From Amycolatopsis jiangsuensis (lineage in GTDB: Bacteria > Actinomycetota > Actinomycetes > Mycobacteriales > Pseudonocardiaceae), in assembly GCF_014204865.1 (NCBI RefSeq), contig NZ_JACHMG010000001.1, positions 3,870,501 to 3,934,500 on the forward strand: DNA of 64,000 bases, given 5' to 3'. The notes under the pieces were generated by a model, which was not told the DNA's origin, searched no databases, and was given only the letters and a program-made list of their open reading frames with translations. Positions 43,771-52,474 of the stretch are shown piece by piece (the first letter of the stretch is position 1; each line of letters opens with the position of its first letter). Both the position numbers and the translations under genes were made by a program.

Positions 43771-44901
43771 ATGTCCGCAGCAGACCTCTCCGAGCCCCTG
43801 AAATTCGCCTACTGGGTGCCGAATGTGAGCGGTGGCCTGGTCACCAGCGACATCGAGCAGCGCACCGACTGGAGCTACGAGTACAACCGCGACCTCGCCG
43901 TGCTCGCCGAGAACAACGGGTTCGAGTACGCCCTCACCCAGGTCCGCTACACCTCCAGCTACGGCGCCGCCTACCAGCACGAGTCGACCGGTTTCAGCCT
44001 CGCGCTGCTGCTGGCGACGCAGCGGCTGAAGGTCATCGCGGCCGTGCATCCGGGGCTGTGGCATCCGGGTGTGCTGGCGAAGTTCATCGCCAGCGCCGAC
44101 GTGATCTCCGGTGGACGGGCCGCGGTGAACGTGGTCAGCGGCTGGTTCGCCGGCGAGTTCACCGGCCTCGGCGAACCGTGGCTGGAACACGACGAGCGCT
44201 ACCGCCGGGCCGAGGAGTTCATCCGGGTACTGCGGGAACTCTGGACCGACGACCACGCCGAGTTCGGCGGCGACTTCTACCGGATCCACGATTTCGACAT
44301 CAAGCCCAAGCCGGTGCCCGGACCGGGACGGCCGCATCCGGAGGTCTTCCAGGGTGGCAACTCCACCGCGGCCCGCAAGCTCGCCGGCCGCGTCTCCGAC
44401 TGGTACTTCAGCAACGGCAAGGATTTCGACGGGTTCAGCGAGCAGGTCTCCGACGTGCGCGGGTACGCCGCGGAGAACGGGCACGCGGTCCGCTTCGGCC
44501 TCAACGGTTTCGTCATCGCGCGCGAAACCGAGTCGGAAGCCCGCGCGGTGCTGCGGGAGATCGTCGAGAAGGCGAACGTGGACGCGGTCGAGGGTTTCCG
44601 CTCCGCGGTGAAACAGGCCGGAAAGTCCACATCGGACGGCAAGGGCATGTGGGCGGACTCCGAGTTCGCCGATTTGGTGCAGTACAACGACGGCTTCCGC
44701 ACCGGCCTGATCGGCACCCCGGAGCAGATCGCGGACCGGGTGATCGAGTACAAGAAGCGCGGCGCGAACCTGCTCCTGCTTGGTTTCCTCCACTACCTGG
44801 AGGACGTGGCCCACTTCGGCGAGCACATCCTGCCGGTGATCCGGGCAAAGGAGGCCGACCTGGCCCGCGGCGCCGGAGTCCCGGAGCCCACTTTCGCCTG
44901 A
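43771..44901 (+). CDS. LLM flavin-dependent monooxygenase, dimethylsulfone monooxygenase-like
   Basis: A 376-residue luciferase-like monooxygenase. The N-terminal phrase FAYWVPNVSGGLVTSDIEQRTDW matches the SfnG (FMNH2-dependent dimethylsulfone monooxygenase) branch; other marks are GFEYALTQVRYTSSYGAAYQHESTGFSLALLLAT, AAVHPGLWHPGVLAKFIASAD, VVSGWFAGEFTGLGEPWLEHDERYRRAEEFI and LIGTPEQIADRVIEYKKRG. It would oxidise small organosulfur compounds for sulfur scavenging with a flavin reductase partner, none of which is adjacent. It could act on an alkanesulfonate instead. Leaderless promoter upstream; the imperfect repeats at 44923-44977 follow it. Confidence 0.82.
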   Translation: MSAADLSEPLKFAYWVPNVSGGLVTSDIEQRTDWSYEYNRDLAVLAENNGFEYALTQVRYTSSYGAAYQHESTGFSLALLLATQRLKVIAAVHPGLWHPGVLAKFIASADVISGGRAAVNVVSGWFAGEFTGLGEPWLEHDERYRRAEEFIRVLRELWTDDHAEFGGDFYRIHDFDIKPKPVPGPGRPHPEVFQGGNSTAARKLAGRVSDWYFSNGKDFDGFSEQVSDVRGYAAENGHAVRFGLNGFVIARETESEARAVLREIVEKANVDAVEGFRSAVKQAGKSTSDGKGMWADSEFADLVQYNDGFRTGLIGTPEQIADRVIEYKKRGANLLLLGFLHYLEDVAHFGEHILPVIRAKEADLARGAGVPEPTFA

Positions 44902-44922
44902 GGTGCGCCTGTCCGGGAGTCC

Positions 44923-44977
44923 GTCCGTGAAGGCCTCCTTCAGGGAATCTAGGTCCGTCAAGGTGGCCTTCACCGAC
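44923..44977. repeat. Two imperfect palindromic intergenic repeats
   Basis: GTCCGTGAAGGCCTCCTTCA (44923-44942, then GGGAAT) and GTCCGTCAAGGTGGCCTTCA (44953-44972, then CCGAC) are related, 30 bases apart. The first folds on TGAAGG-CC-TCCTTCA, the second on GTC.GT.AAGG..CCTTCACCGAC. They lie between the SfnG-like gene and its downstream neighbour and may also act as a terminator. Only these two copies are in the window. Confidence 0.55.
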
Positions 44978-45055
44978 AGCCGGATGGCCAGGCAGCCAGG
45001 CAGGCGCGCGGACCGAGCCGGGCCGAGGCGTACGGAGTGCGCCCGGTCGGTCGGC

Positions 45056-45061
45056 TAGCGT
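45056..45061 (+). promoter_or_regulatory. -10 element, leaderless promoter of permease gene
   Basis: TAGCGT, then six bases, then GTG 45068. Identical in sequence and spacing to the element at 30404-30409. Confidence 0.55.
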
Positions 45062-45067
45062 TCGGGG

Positions 45068-46309
45068 GTGAACGGTCCCTTCGCGGCGGTGTGCGGCGTG
45101 CTTCTGCTCGGTGTGACGCTGTGGTTCGCCATGGTGCGTCCGCGTGGGTTGCCGGAGGCCGTGGTCGCGGTGCCGGCCGCTGGGTTGGTGCTCGCGTTCG
45201 GGCTGGCTTCGCCCGTCGAGGCCGGGCGGCGGGTGGCCGAGATTCTGCCGACGATGGGGTTTCTCGCGGCGATTCTGCTGGTCGGCCACCTCGCGGCCGT
45301 GGACGGCGTGTTCCGCTGGCTCGGCGGCGAGCTGGCCGAGATCTGCCGCGGCCGCCCACGCCGGCTGCTCGTGTTCACCTTCGGAGCGGCGGCCGCGGTC
45401 ACCGCCGTGCTCAGCCTCGACGCCACGGTGGTCCTGCTGACCCCGGTCGTCCTGGCCACGTCCGAGCGGCTGCGGCTGGCCGCCCGTCCGCACGTCTACG
45501 CGTGCGCGCACCTCGCGAATTCGGCGTCGACCCTGCTGCCGGTGTCCAATCTGACCAACCTGCTCGCCTTCGCCGCGTCCGGGTTGACGTTCGCCGGGTT
45601 CACCGCCTTGATGGCGTTGCCGTGGCTGGTCACGATCGCGATCGAACTCGGCGCGTTCGCCTGGTTCTTCCGCGCGGACCTGCGGCAGCCGGCCACCCGG
45701 ACGGCCGCCGAGCACCAGCCGGCGCCGAAGTTCACGCTGGTGGTGCTCACGGTGATGCTGGCAGGGTTCGCCGCCGGGCAGCTCGTGCACGTCGAACCGG
45801 TGTGGGTGGCGGCGCTGGCCGCGCTCGTCCTGGCCACGCGGGCGCTCGCCGAACGCAAGATCCGGCCGTGGCAGGTGCTCACCGAGGCGTCCCCGCTGCT
45901 GATCCTCTTCGTGCTGGCGCTGGCGGTAGTGGTGGAAGCGGTGGACGAGCACGTGCTGGGCGGGCTCCTGCGTACTGTGCTGCCGGACTCCGCGGGGCTG
46001 CCGCAGCTGCTGCTCACCGCGGCGGTCGCGGCCGTGCTGGCGAACCTGGTGAACAACCTGCCCGCGACGTTAATCCTGCTGTCCGCGCTGGGCACGCATC
46101 CCGAGCCGGGCGTGCTGCTGGCGGTGCTGCTGGGCGTGAACATCGGCCCGAACGCGACCTACCTCGGCTCCCTGGCCACGCTGCTGTGGCGGCGGGTGCT
46201 CGCTCGCCACGACCAGCGGCCGTCGGCCGGCGAGTTCCTCCGGCTCGGCGCGCTGACCACACCACTGTCTCTCGCGGCGGCGACCTGCGCCCTGTGGCTG
46301 GTGCTCTAG
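45068..46309 (+). CDS. ArsB/NhaD-type (SLC13-like, ion transporter superfamily) permease
   Basis: A 413-residue polytopic membrane protein with about ten to eleven helices. Features of the ion-transporter superfamily are the inverted halves: first-half hairpin ACAHLANSASTLLPVSNLTNLL and second-half AVLANLVNNLPATLILL with GVNIGPNATYLGSLATLLW. NSASTLLPVSNLTNLLAF and NIGPNATYLGSLA are typical of ArsB-like arsenite/antiporter proteins, but no arsR, arsC or arsenite ATPase is adjacent. The substrate could be a metalloid, a proton/sodium exchange or a dicarboxylate. The leaderless promoter fixes the GTG start. The stop overlaps the convergent gene by four bases. Confidence 0.78.
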   Translation: MNGPFAAVCGVLLLGVTLWFAMVRPRGLPEAVVAVPAAGLVLAFGLASPVEAGRRVAEILPTMGFLAAILLVGHLAAVDGVFRWLGGELAEICRGRPRRLLVFTFGAAAAVTAVLSLDATVVLLTPVVLATSERLRLAARPHVYACAHLANSASTLLPVSNLTNLLAFAASGLTFAGFTALMALPWLVTIAIELGAFAWFFRADLRQPATRTAAEHQPAPKFTLVVLTVMLAGFAAGQLVHVEPVWVAALAALVLATRALAERKIRPWQVLTEASPLLILFVLALAVVVEAVDEHVLGGLLRTVLPDSAGLPQLLLTAAVAAVLANLVNNLPATLILLSALGTHPEPGVLLAVLLGVNIGPNATYLGSLATLLWRRVLARHDQRPSAGEFLRLGALTTPLSLAAATCALWLVL

Positions 46310-48045
46310 CCGCGCGGCGGGATGGTGCTGCCGCGGGACAGCGTCGCACCGCAGTCGGCCAGGCCGTCGCCGAAGCGCTGGGCCTCGACGTCCATCATCG
46401 TGGTCTGCGCGTACTGCTGGACCGCCTTGAGCTTCGCCGGATCGGACACCGCGTCCTTGCGCACGAAGTCACCTTGGCGCGGGCCGTCCGGGTAGATCAG
46501 GATCGGGTAGTAGTCGCGGTCGATCCGCGGGTCGAGCGAGATGCCGTTGCCGCCGGCCCACGGGCCCCAGGAGTGGATGAACGTCGGCTTCGCCGTGTCG
46601 AACACGTAGTCGCGCAGGCCGGCGATGTTTTCGTCGTGGGTCAGGTCCGCGATCGGGGCGTTGACCAGCCCGGCCATGTCGACCAGCTCCAGCCGGCTGG
46701 TCATCGACGAACCGCCGAGATCGGGCAGCAGCAGCGAAGCCTGCTGCAGCCCCAGCATGTCCGCGTAGGTGTTGAAACCGCGGCCGAAGCGATCGGCGAT
46801 CAGGCAGGCAGGCACGGTCGGGCTCTGCACGAACTCCTCGTCGTGCTGGGTGAACCCGACCAGCGACGGGATCGCCGCGGCCACCACCACGACCGTCGCC
46901 ACCGCACGCCAGCGCATCCGGACCGTGCGCAGCAGCTCCGCGAAGGCCAGCGTGCCGGCCAGCGCGCCGAGCACCCACACCGGCGTCGCGAAGCGGTGCT
47001 GGGCCATCCAGTCCGGGATCAGCACGCCGTAGGCGATCACGCCCAGCGCGAACGGCGTGACCAGCGCGACCAGCGCACGCCGCCACGGTGCCTTGACCAG
47101 CGCCCAGATCACCACCGCGGCAAAAACCACGATGGCCGCGACGCCGAAGTAGAGCACCAGCTCGCCCGGCCGGATGACCGAGAGCAGGTCCGGCAGGCCC
47201 TGCTTCTTCGCCACCGACGGATTGGCCAGCAGCCGGTGGAATTCGCTGTAGCGCCAGAGGACGTAGCCGCCGAACAGCACCCCGAAGGACACGACGGACA
47301 GCAGCGCGAACCGGAAACTGCGCCAGAAACCCTCCCTGCGCACCCCGAAGAGCAGCACGATCGGATAGGCGCCCACGTAGATCAGGCCCTCGGGCCGGGT
47401 CAGCGCGGCGAGCGCGACGAGCACGCCCGCGCCGATCGCCACCTTGGCCGTGAGCGTGCGCTCCCGGTGCACCGCGGTGAACAGCAGCGTCGCCAGTCCG
47501 GCCACGAGGAACGCCAGCAGCGAGTTCTCCAGGCCGGAGACCACCCAGAGCACGAACGACGGGATCGCCGCCAGCGTGAGCCCGGTGACGAGGGTGATCG
47601 CCCAGGCGTGCCTGCGGAACACCTGGCGCGCCACCACGTGCACCAGTACCAGGATGCCCGCGGTGAACAGCAGGCCCAGCACCTTGGGGAAGAGCACGTA
47701 GTCCGGGATGCCGAAGAGCATGCCTTGGTCGAACAGGCCGAGCACCTTGCCCAGTGCGAGCAGGATCATCCAGGTCGGGTCGGAGAAACCCTCGACCGGC
47801 GGCGCGCCGGGCTGCAGCACCGGGCCGAGCCCTTCGGCGACACTGCGCGCGTAGGAGAACGTGATGGCCGCGTCGTCCACGATCCAGTGGCCGTAGCGGG
47901 TGGCGTGCCAGGCGACCGCGGCGACTCCGGCGAGCACCGCCAGCGTCGCGGCGAGCCAGCCGTACCGCAGCGGACGGGGCGTCTCGGGGGACGCCTCGCC
48001 GGGCAGGTCCGGTTCGGTTACTGCGGTGGGTGCGCTAGCCGTCAT
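46306..48045 (-). CDS. GT-C-fold membrane glycosyltransferase-like protein
   Basis: A 579-residue protein with about ten helices followed by a periplasmic domain from about residue 420. The first external loop carries the GT-C acidic motif (HWIVDDAAITFSYARSVAEGLGPVLQPGAPPVEGFSDPTW), like arabinosyl-, mannosyl- and PMT-type transferases that use polyprenyl-phosphate sugars outside the membrane. The layout is closest, in my recollection, to AftB-like wall arabinosyltransferases, but this is not certain. ATG 48045 is the first start with a folded reading; the frame extends upstream with no good start. Convergent overlap of four bases with the permease gene. Confidence 0.68.
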   Translation of the reverse strand: MTASAPTAVTEPDLPGEASPETPRPLRYGWLAATLAVLAGVAAVAWHATRYGHWIVDDAAITFSYARSVAEGLGPVLQPGAPPVEGFSDPTWMILLALGKVLGLFDQGMLFGIPDYVLFPKVLGLLFTAGILVLVHVVARQVFRRHAWAITLVTGLTLAAIPSFVLWVVSGLENSLLAFLVAGLATLLFTAVHRERTLTAKVAIGAGVLVALAALTRPEGLIYVGAYPIVLLFGVRREGFWRSFRFALLSVVSFGVLFGGYVLWRYSEFHRLLANPSVAKKQGLPDLLSVIRPGELVLYFGVAAIVVFAAVVIWALVKAPWRRALVALVTPFALGVIAYGVLIPDWMAQHRFATPVWVLGALAGTLAFAELLRTVRMRWRAVATVVVVAAAIPSLVGFTQHDEEFVQSPTVPACLIADRFGRGFNTYADMLGLQQASLLLPDLGGSSMTSRLELVDMAGLVNAPIADLTHDENIAGLRDYVFDTAKPTFIHSWGPWAGGNGISLDPRIDRDYYPILIYPDGPRQGDFVRKDAVSDPAKLKAVQQYAQTTMMDVEAQRFGDGLADCGATLSRGSTIPPRG

Positions 48046-48228
48046 GTCCTCGTCACTGTTTTCACTCGCGGAGCTTGCCGGGAAACGCACGAGCCTGCGC
48101 CCCCCTGAAGAAGGTCCCGCCGGGACCCGCGCCGCGGCACCGCGGTCGACACCGCACTCTAGCCAATACCTCACCGGACCCCGTCCGGGCGTCATCCCCG
48201 AGCGTGATCCGCCCCACACCCACGCCGG

Positions 48229-49479
48229 TCAGGACAGATGCGAAATGTCGTTCACCAGCCGCACCGAAGCGTTGCCGTCCGGGTAGAACTCGACGATCGA
48301 CAGCGAGGCCAGATCCAGGTGCAGTCGGAACAGCAGGGCCGGGCCGGCGTCCAGCCCCATCCGCAGCAGCGTCTTGATCGGCGTCACGTGGCTGACCACG
48401 ACCACGGTGCGGCCGGCGTACTGCTCGACCAGATCGTGCAGCACCGTGGCGACCCGCTCGTACACCGCGTCGAAGCTCTCCCCGCCGGGCGGCGCGGACG
48501 ACGAATCGCTCAGCCAGCCGCCGTGTGCCGCGGGATCGCGTTCGGCGGCCTCGGCGAACGTCAGGCCCTCCCATTCGCCGAAGTCCGTCTCGATCAGGCC
48601 GGGGTGCGTCTCGACGCGCCCGCCGACCGCGTCGGCGACCGCGTGTGCGGTCTGCATCGTGCGGGTCAGCGGCGACGCGACGATCGGCGGCGCCGCACCG
48701 TCCTCGCCGACCAGCCCCGGCAGGCCCGCGAGCCGCTTCGCCGCGGCGGCCGCCTGCGCCTGCCCGTGTTCGGTGAGCGGCACGTCGCCACGGCCGGAGT
48801 ACCGCCGGTCCACCGACATCTCGGTCTGCCCGTGCCGCAGCAGGAACAGCTTGGTCGGCGTCCCACGGGCCCCGGTCCAGCGCGCCGGGGACACCCGGTC
48901 GACCGCGGTGACCGGTGACGCGGCGGCGGCCCCGGCCACGGTGGCTCCACCGGAGCCAGCCGCGGTCCCGGCGACAGCGGTGGTCCCGGCGGCAGCAGTC
49001 CCCGAAGCAGCCGTGGTTACGGTGGTTTCGCCGGTCTTGGCAGCCGCGGCCGAGCCGGTGGCCGCCCGTCCGGTGCCGCCGTCCATGGCCACGTTGGCGA
49101 GCCGGTCGGCGTGGGAGTTCTGGGCGCGCGGGATCCACGTGTAGCGGACCCGCTCGAAGCGCGCGGCGATCTCCCCGGCGTCGGCGGCCAGCGACTGCAG
49201 GGCCGCGTGCTTGATCTTCCACCGTCCGGACATCTGCTCGACCACGAGCTTCGAGTCCATCCGGACGTCCACAGTGGACGCACCAAGATCGGCCGCGGCG
49301 GCCAGCCCGGCGACCAGACCGGAGTACTCCGCGACGTTGTTGGTCACCACACCCAGGTACTCGTGCCGTTCGGCGAGCACCTCACCGGTTTCCGCGTCCT
49401 TCACCACGGCGCCGTAGCCGGCCGGGCCCGGGTTGCCCCGCGAACCGCCGTCGGCCTCCACGACCACCCGGTCGGTCAC
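48229..49479 (-). CDS. Bifunctional RNase H / acid phosphatase (Rv2228c type)
   Basis: A 416-residue fusion. Residues 1-135 are a type I RNase H (VVEADGGSRGNPGPAGYGAV, NNVAEYSGLVAGL, VRMDSKLVVEQM, WIPRAQNSHADRLAN: the D-E-D-D catalytic set). Residues about 205-416 are a histidine phosphatase (FLLRHGQTEMSVDRRYSG, IVASPLTRTMQTA, LIETDFGEWEGLTF, VVVVSHVTPIK). Between them is a 65-residue Ala/Thr/Gly-rich linker of likely slippage origin. In M. tuberculosis the same fusion degrades RNA:DNA hybrids and has alpha-ribazole phosphatase (CobC-like) activity. GTG 49479 overlaps the upstream stop by four bases. Confidence 0.92.
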   Translation of the reverse strand: MTDRVVVEADGGSRGNPGPAGYGAVVKDAETGEVLAERHEYLGVVTNNVAEYSGLVAGLAAAADLGASTVDVRMDSKLVVEQMSGRWKIKHAALQSLAADAGEIAARFERVRYTWIPRAQNSHADRLANVAMDGGTGRAATGSAAAAKTGETTVTTAASGTAAAGTTAVAGTAAGSGGATVAGAAAASPVTAVDRVSPARWTGARGTPTKLFLLRHGQTEMSVDRRYSGRGDVPLTEHGQAQAAAAAKRLAGLPGLVGEDGAAPPIVASPLTRTMQTAHAVADAVGGRVETHPGLIETDFGEWEGLTFAEAAERDPAAHGGWLSDSSSAPPGGESFDAVYERVATVLHDLVEQYAGRTVVVVSHVTPIKTLLRMGLDAGPALLFRLHLDLASLSIVEFYPDGNASVRLVNDISHLS

Positions 49480-50213
49480 AGGCCCGACTCCAGCGTGCGG
49501 ACGAGGACCGCCCCGCAGTTCTCGCACTGCACGACCTCGTCCTCGGGCTGCGCCTTGATCTCGGCGATCGTGTTGCGGTCCAGCTCCAGCTGGCAGGCCC
49601 CGCAGCGGCGGGCACGCAGCAGGGCGGCGCCGATGCCCTTGTGCTCGAACGTGCGGGTGTAGAGCTTGAGCAGCGGTTCGGGGAACCGCGGCAGCAGCTT
49701 CGCGCGGTCCTCCTCGCGGCGGGCCTGCGTGGTGTCGAGGTCCTTGAACGCCTCGTCGCGACGGCCGGTGGCGGCTGCCACGTCCTGGGTGGCCTTGTCC
49801 ACCTCGGCGCCGGTGCGCTGCGCGTCGAGCCCCAGCGCCTCGCGCTGTTCCATCAGCTCGAGCAGGTCGTCCTCGAGTGCGCTCTGCCGGCGCGCGAGGG
49901 TCTGCAGCTCGTGTTCGATGTCGGTCATCTGCTTGGCGTTGACCGAACCGGACTCCATCAGCTTGCGGTCACGGTCCACCCGGGCCCGCACCGACTCGAT
50001 CTCCCGTTCCTGCCGGGCGATCTCCCGGTCGAGGTCGGAGGCCGCGGTCTCCACGGACACGAGCGCGTCGCGCTTCTCGCGGACGGTCTTCTCCCCCGCC
50101 TCGATCTCGGCGAGCTCGGGCAGGGTACGGCGGCGGTGCGCGACGCGCGAAAGCTCGGCGTCCACCTTCGCGAGTTCGAGCAGCTGACGCTGGACGGCGG
50201 GGTCGGCCTTCAC
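49476..50213 (-). CDS. C4-type zinc ribbon coiled-coil protein (Rv2229c type)
   Basis: A 245-residue protein. Residues about 1-170 are almost all charged coiled coil (LLELAKVDAELSRVAHRRRTLPELAEIEAGEKTVREKRDAL). The C-terminus is a zinc ribbon with two pairs of cysteines (RRCGACQLEL and VVQCENCGAVLVRT). Homologues next to RNase H and Nif3 genes are often called DUF164/YbgI-partner proteins and are thought to bind nucleic acid; the function is unsettled. The GTG at 50213 has GGGAG five bases upstream. It overlaps both neighbours by four bases, indicating a tight three-gene operon. Confidence 0.88.
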   Translation of the reverse strand: MKADPAVQRQLLELAKVDAELSRVAHRRRTLPELAEIEAGEKTVREKRDALVSVETAASDLDREIARQEREIESVRARVDRDRKLMESGSVNAKQMTDIEHELQTLARRQSALEDDLLELMEQREALGLDAQRTGAEVDKATQDVAAATGRRDEAFKDLDTTQARREEDRAKLLPRFPEPLLKLYTRTFEHKGIGAALLRARRCGACQLELDRNTIAEIKAQPEDEVVQCENCGAVLVRTLESGL

Positions 50214-51055
50214 TGTGCTCCCTGGTTCACTGCAGCTGGGCGGGTTGCGCGCACGGTCCACGGATCGGTGCACCGCGTGGAGACGTGGGTGTCGACGGTA
50301 CCCGCAAAGGCCGCGTCGACAAGGGCCGAGGCCTGTCCGCACCAGGGCCATTCGCTGGCCCAGTGGGTGAGCCCGACCAGCGCGGGGACCGTCCCGGTAC
50401 CCGCGAGGTGCTCACCGGCCGGATGGTGGCGCAGGTCCGCGGTCACGTAGGCGTCGACGCCCTCGGCGGTCGCCTTCGCCAGGTACGAGTCGCCGGCCCC
50501 GCCGGACACCGCGACCGTGCGGATCGGCCGCTGCGGATCGCCCGCGCCGAGCACTCCGGGAACGGTGGCCGGCAACGCGGCGGCGACGCGGCGTACGAAC
50601 GTCTCGAACGGCTCGGCCACCGGCAGGTGCCCGATCCGGCCGAGGCCCGTGCGCCCACCGGGCTCGTGCGGGTCCAGCGGCCGGTCCACGGCCAGCCCGA
50701 GGGCCGAGGCGAGCGCATCGGAGACGCCGGGCGCGGCCGAGTCGGCGTTGGTGTGCGCGCAGTAGAGCGCGACTCCACCGCGGATCATGCGGTGCACGAG
50801 CGACCCTTTGGCGGTGTCCGCAGGCACGCCGTGCACCCCACGCAGCAGCAGCGGGTGGTGCGCCACGATCAGCTGCGCGCCGCGCTCTTCGGCTTCGGCG
50901 AGCGTCTCCTCCACCGGATCCACACAGAACAGCACCCGCCGGACGTCGTCGACGGGATCCCCGCAGACGAGCCCGACGGCGTCCCAGCTCTCCGCGAGCC
51001 CGGTCGGGTAACTGCGTTCGAGTACAGCGATGATCTCGGCTAAGGCGGCCACCAC
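50210..51055 (-). CDS. Nif3-like dinuclear metal-centre protein
   Basis: A 281-residue protein of the NIF3/DUF34 (GTP cyclohydrolase I type 2 homologue) family, forming hexameric rings with two metals per subunit. Metal ligands are seen in VAHHPLLLRG, VALYCAHTNADSA, and near the C-terminus in TADLRHHPAGE and HWASEWPW. The biochemical role is unresolved. First gene of the operon with the zinc ribbon and RNase H genes, as in mycobacteria (Rv2230c). Two tandem GTG codons (51055, 51052) are possible starts. Only 36 bases separate it from the divergent PtpA start. Confidence 0.88.
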   Translation of the reverse strand: MVAALAEIIAVLERSYPTGLAESWDAVGLVCGDPVDDVRRVLFCVDPVEETLAEAEERGAQLIVAHHPLLLRGVHGVPADTAKGSLVHRMIRGGVALYCAHTNADSAAPGVSDALASALGLAVDRPLDPHEPGGRTGLGRIGHLPVAEPFETFVRRVAAALPATVPGVLGAGDPQRPIRTVAVSGGAGDSYLAKATAEGVDAYVTADLRHHPAGEHLAGTGTVPALVGLTHWASEWPWCGQASALVDAAFAGTVDTHVSTRCTDPWTVRATRPAAVNQGAQ

Positions 51056-51091
51056 GGGATCTTCGCACGAGGCTTTGCAACACTCGTTGCC

Positions 51092-51553
51092 GTGACCCAT
51101 GTCGTCTTCGTGTGCTCCGGGAACATCTGCCGCTCTCCGATGGCCGCGCTCGTGTTCCGGGCGAAGCTGGCCGAGGCGGGGCTTTCCGGCTCGGTGACCG
51201 TCGGCAGCGCCGGGATCGGGCCGTGGCACGCCGGCGAGCCGGCTGATCGGCGAGCGCGCGCCACGCTGCGGGCGCACGGGTACCCGGCCGACCACGTCGC
51301 GGCCGAGGTGGACGACGACGATCTGCGGGCCGACCTGCTGCTCGCCGCCGACGAGGGGCACGTCGACTTCCTGCGTGGCCGCGTCGACGATCCTTCGCGG
51401 GTGCGGCTGCTGCGTGAGTTCGACCCGTCGGCTCCCGAAGGCGCGGAGGTGCCGGACCCGTATTACGGCGGCGAGGACGGCTTCGAGGACGTGCTCGCCA
51501 TGGTCGAGCGCGCGATGCCGGGACTGCTCGACTGGGTCCGCGCGCACGGTTGA
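51092..51553 (+). CDS. ptpA: Low-molecular-weight protein tyrosine phosphatase
   Basis: A 153-residue cytoplasmic or secreted phosphatase with the CX5R loop near the N-terminus (VVFVCSGNICRSPMAAL) and the general-acid loop PDPYYGGEDGFEDV near the C-terminus. Length and motifs match M. tuberculosis PtpA (Rv2234), and position before SURF1 and CobD matches too. Its partner kinase PtkA, which precedes it in mycobacteria, is missing here. The GTG start is fixed by family length. It is divergent from Nif3, with a shared 36-base spacer. Confidence 0.93.
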   Translation: MTHVVFVCSGNICRSPMAALVFRAKLAEAGLSGSVTVGSAGIGPWHAGEPADRRARATLRAHGYPADHVAAEVDDDDLRADLLLAADEGHVDFLRGRVDDPSRVRLLREFDPSAPEGAEVPDPYYGGEDGFEDVLAMVERAMPGLLDWVRAHG

Positions 51554-51619
51554 TCCCGTGGTGTCCGGACCGGCAGCGCTGCGGACGAGGTCGGCGAGCG
51601 GCCCCGGAAGGAGACGGCC

Positions 51620-51625
51620 TACCGT
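51620..51625 (+). promoter_or_regulatory. -10 element, leaderless promoter of SURF1 gene
   Basis: TACCGT, then six bases (AGTGGG), then GTG 51632. The element lies 67 bases after the ptpA stop. Confidence 0.45.
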
Positions 51626-51631
51626 AGTGGG

Positions 51632-52465
51632 GTGCGGTTGCGGTTTCTGCTCCGGCCCGGGTGGCTGGCGTTGACGGTGGTGGTGTTCACCTTCGCCGTC
51701 TGCTGTTACACCCTGCTGGCACCGTGGCAGTTCCGGCGCGACGCCGAGCAGGAAGCGCAGAACAGTGCCCTGACCGCGTCGTTCACGGCGAAGCCGAAGC
51801 CGGTCGCGCAGCTGCTGCCGGAGAACGCGGCGCCGGGCCAGCGCACGGAATGGCACCTCGTGTCGATCACCGGCACGTACCTTCCTTCGGCCGAGGTGGT
51901 CGCGCGATTGCGCACCGTGCAGGGCGAAGGTGCGTACGAAGTCCTCACGCCGCTTCGCGCGACAGACGGCACCGTCTACCTCATCGACCGCGGTTACGTA
52001 CGCCTCAACGACAAGTCCGGCGTCCTGCCGTACGCGGCCGCGCCAGGTGGGCAGGTCACCGTCGTGGCCCGCGTACGCAGCGACGAGAAGGACCCGAAGC
52101 ACCGAGAGGCGTTCTCGGACGCGTCGACGAACGGCAAGCTGCAGAGCTACACCGTCGACTCACAGGTGGTGGCGCAGTCCTCCGGCCTGACCATCCGGTC
52201 CGGCTACTTCCAGCTCGACCAGCAGCAGCCGGGCGTGCTCGGCGCGCTGCCGTTGCCGCAGCTGGAGTCCGGGCCGTTCTTCTCCTACGCACTGCAGTGG
52301 CTGGCGTTCGGCACCATGGCGTTGCTGGGCTGGCTGTACTTCACCATCCGCGAGCTGCGTCCGGGTGGTGCGCTGGCCACCGAGCGCCCGGAGCGCGGCC
52401 GGCGCAAGTCCGTGGCGGAAATGCTCGCCGAAGACGAGGACGAGTACACCCCGAGCGCCTCGTAA
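51632..52465 (+). CDS. SURF1 family cytochrome c oxidase assembly protein
   Basis: A 277-residue membrane protein with the SURF1 topology: an N-terminal helix (LALTVVVFTFAVCCYTLLAPWQF), an external domain of about 170 residues, and a C-terminal helix (FFSYALQWLAFGTMALLGWLYFTI). The signatures LAPWQFRRDAEQEAQN and SYALQWLAFG are conserved in the family. SURF1 inserts heme into the cytochrome aa3 oxidase. The acidic C-terminal tail (AEMLAEDEDEYTPSAS) is actinobacterial. Matches Rv2235 in position. GTG start supported by a leaderless -10. Confidence 0.92.
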   Translation: MRLRFLLRPGWLALTVVVFTFAVCCYTLLAPWQFRRDAEQEAQNSALTASFTAKPKPVAQLLPENAAPGQRTEWHLVSITGTYLPSAEVVARLRTVQGEGAYEVLTPLRATDGTVYLIDRGYVRLNDKSGVLPYAAAPGGQVTVVARVRSDEKDPKHREAFSDASTNGKLQSYTVDSQVVAQSSGLTIRSGYFQLDQQQPGVLGALPLPQLESGPFFSYALQWLAFGTMALLGWLYFTIRELRPGGALATERPERGRRKSVAEMLAEDEDEYTPSAS

Positions 52466-52474
52466 GCCCCAGCG

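Noticed and set aside
43278..44930. Frames across rnpB
   Set aside because: The region is RNase P RNA; its conserved core and P1 helix explain the sequence, and the frames are chance.
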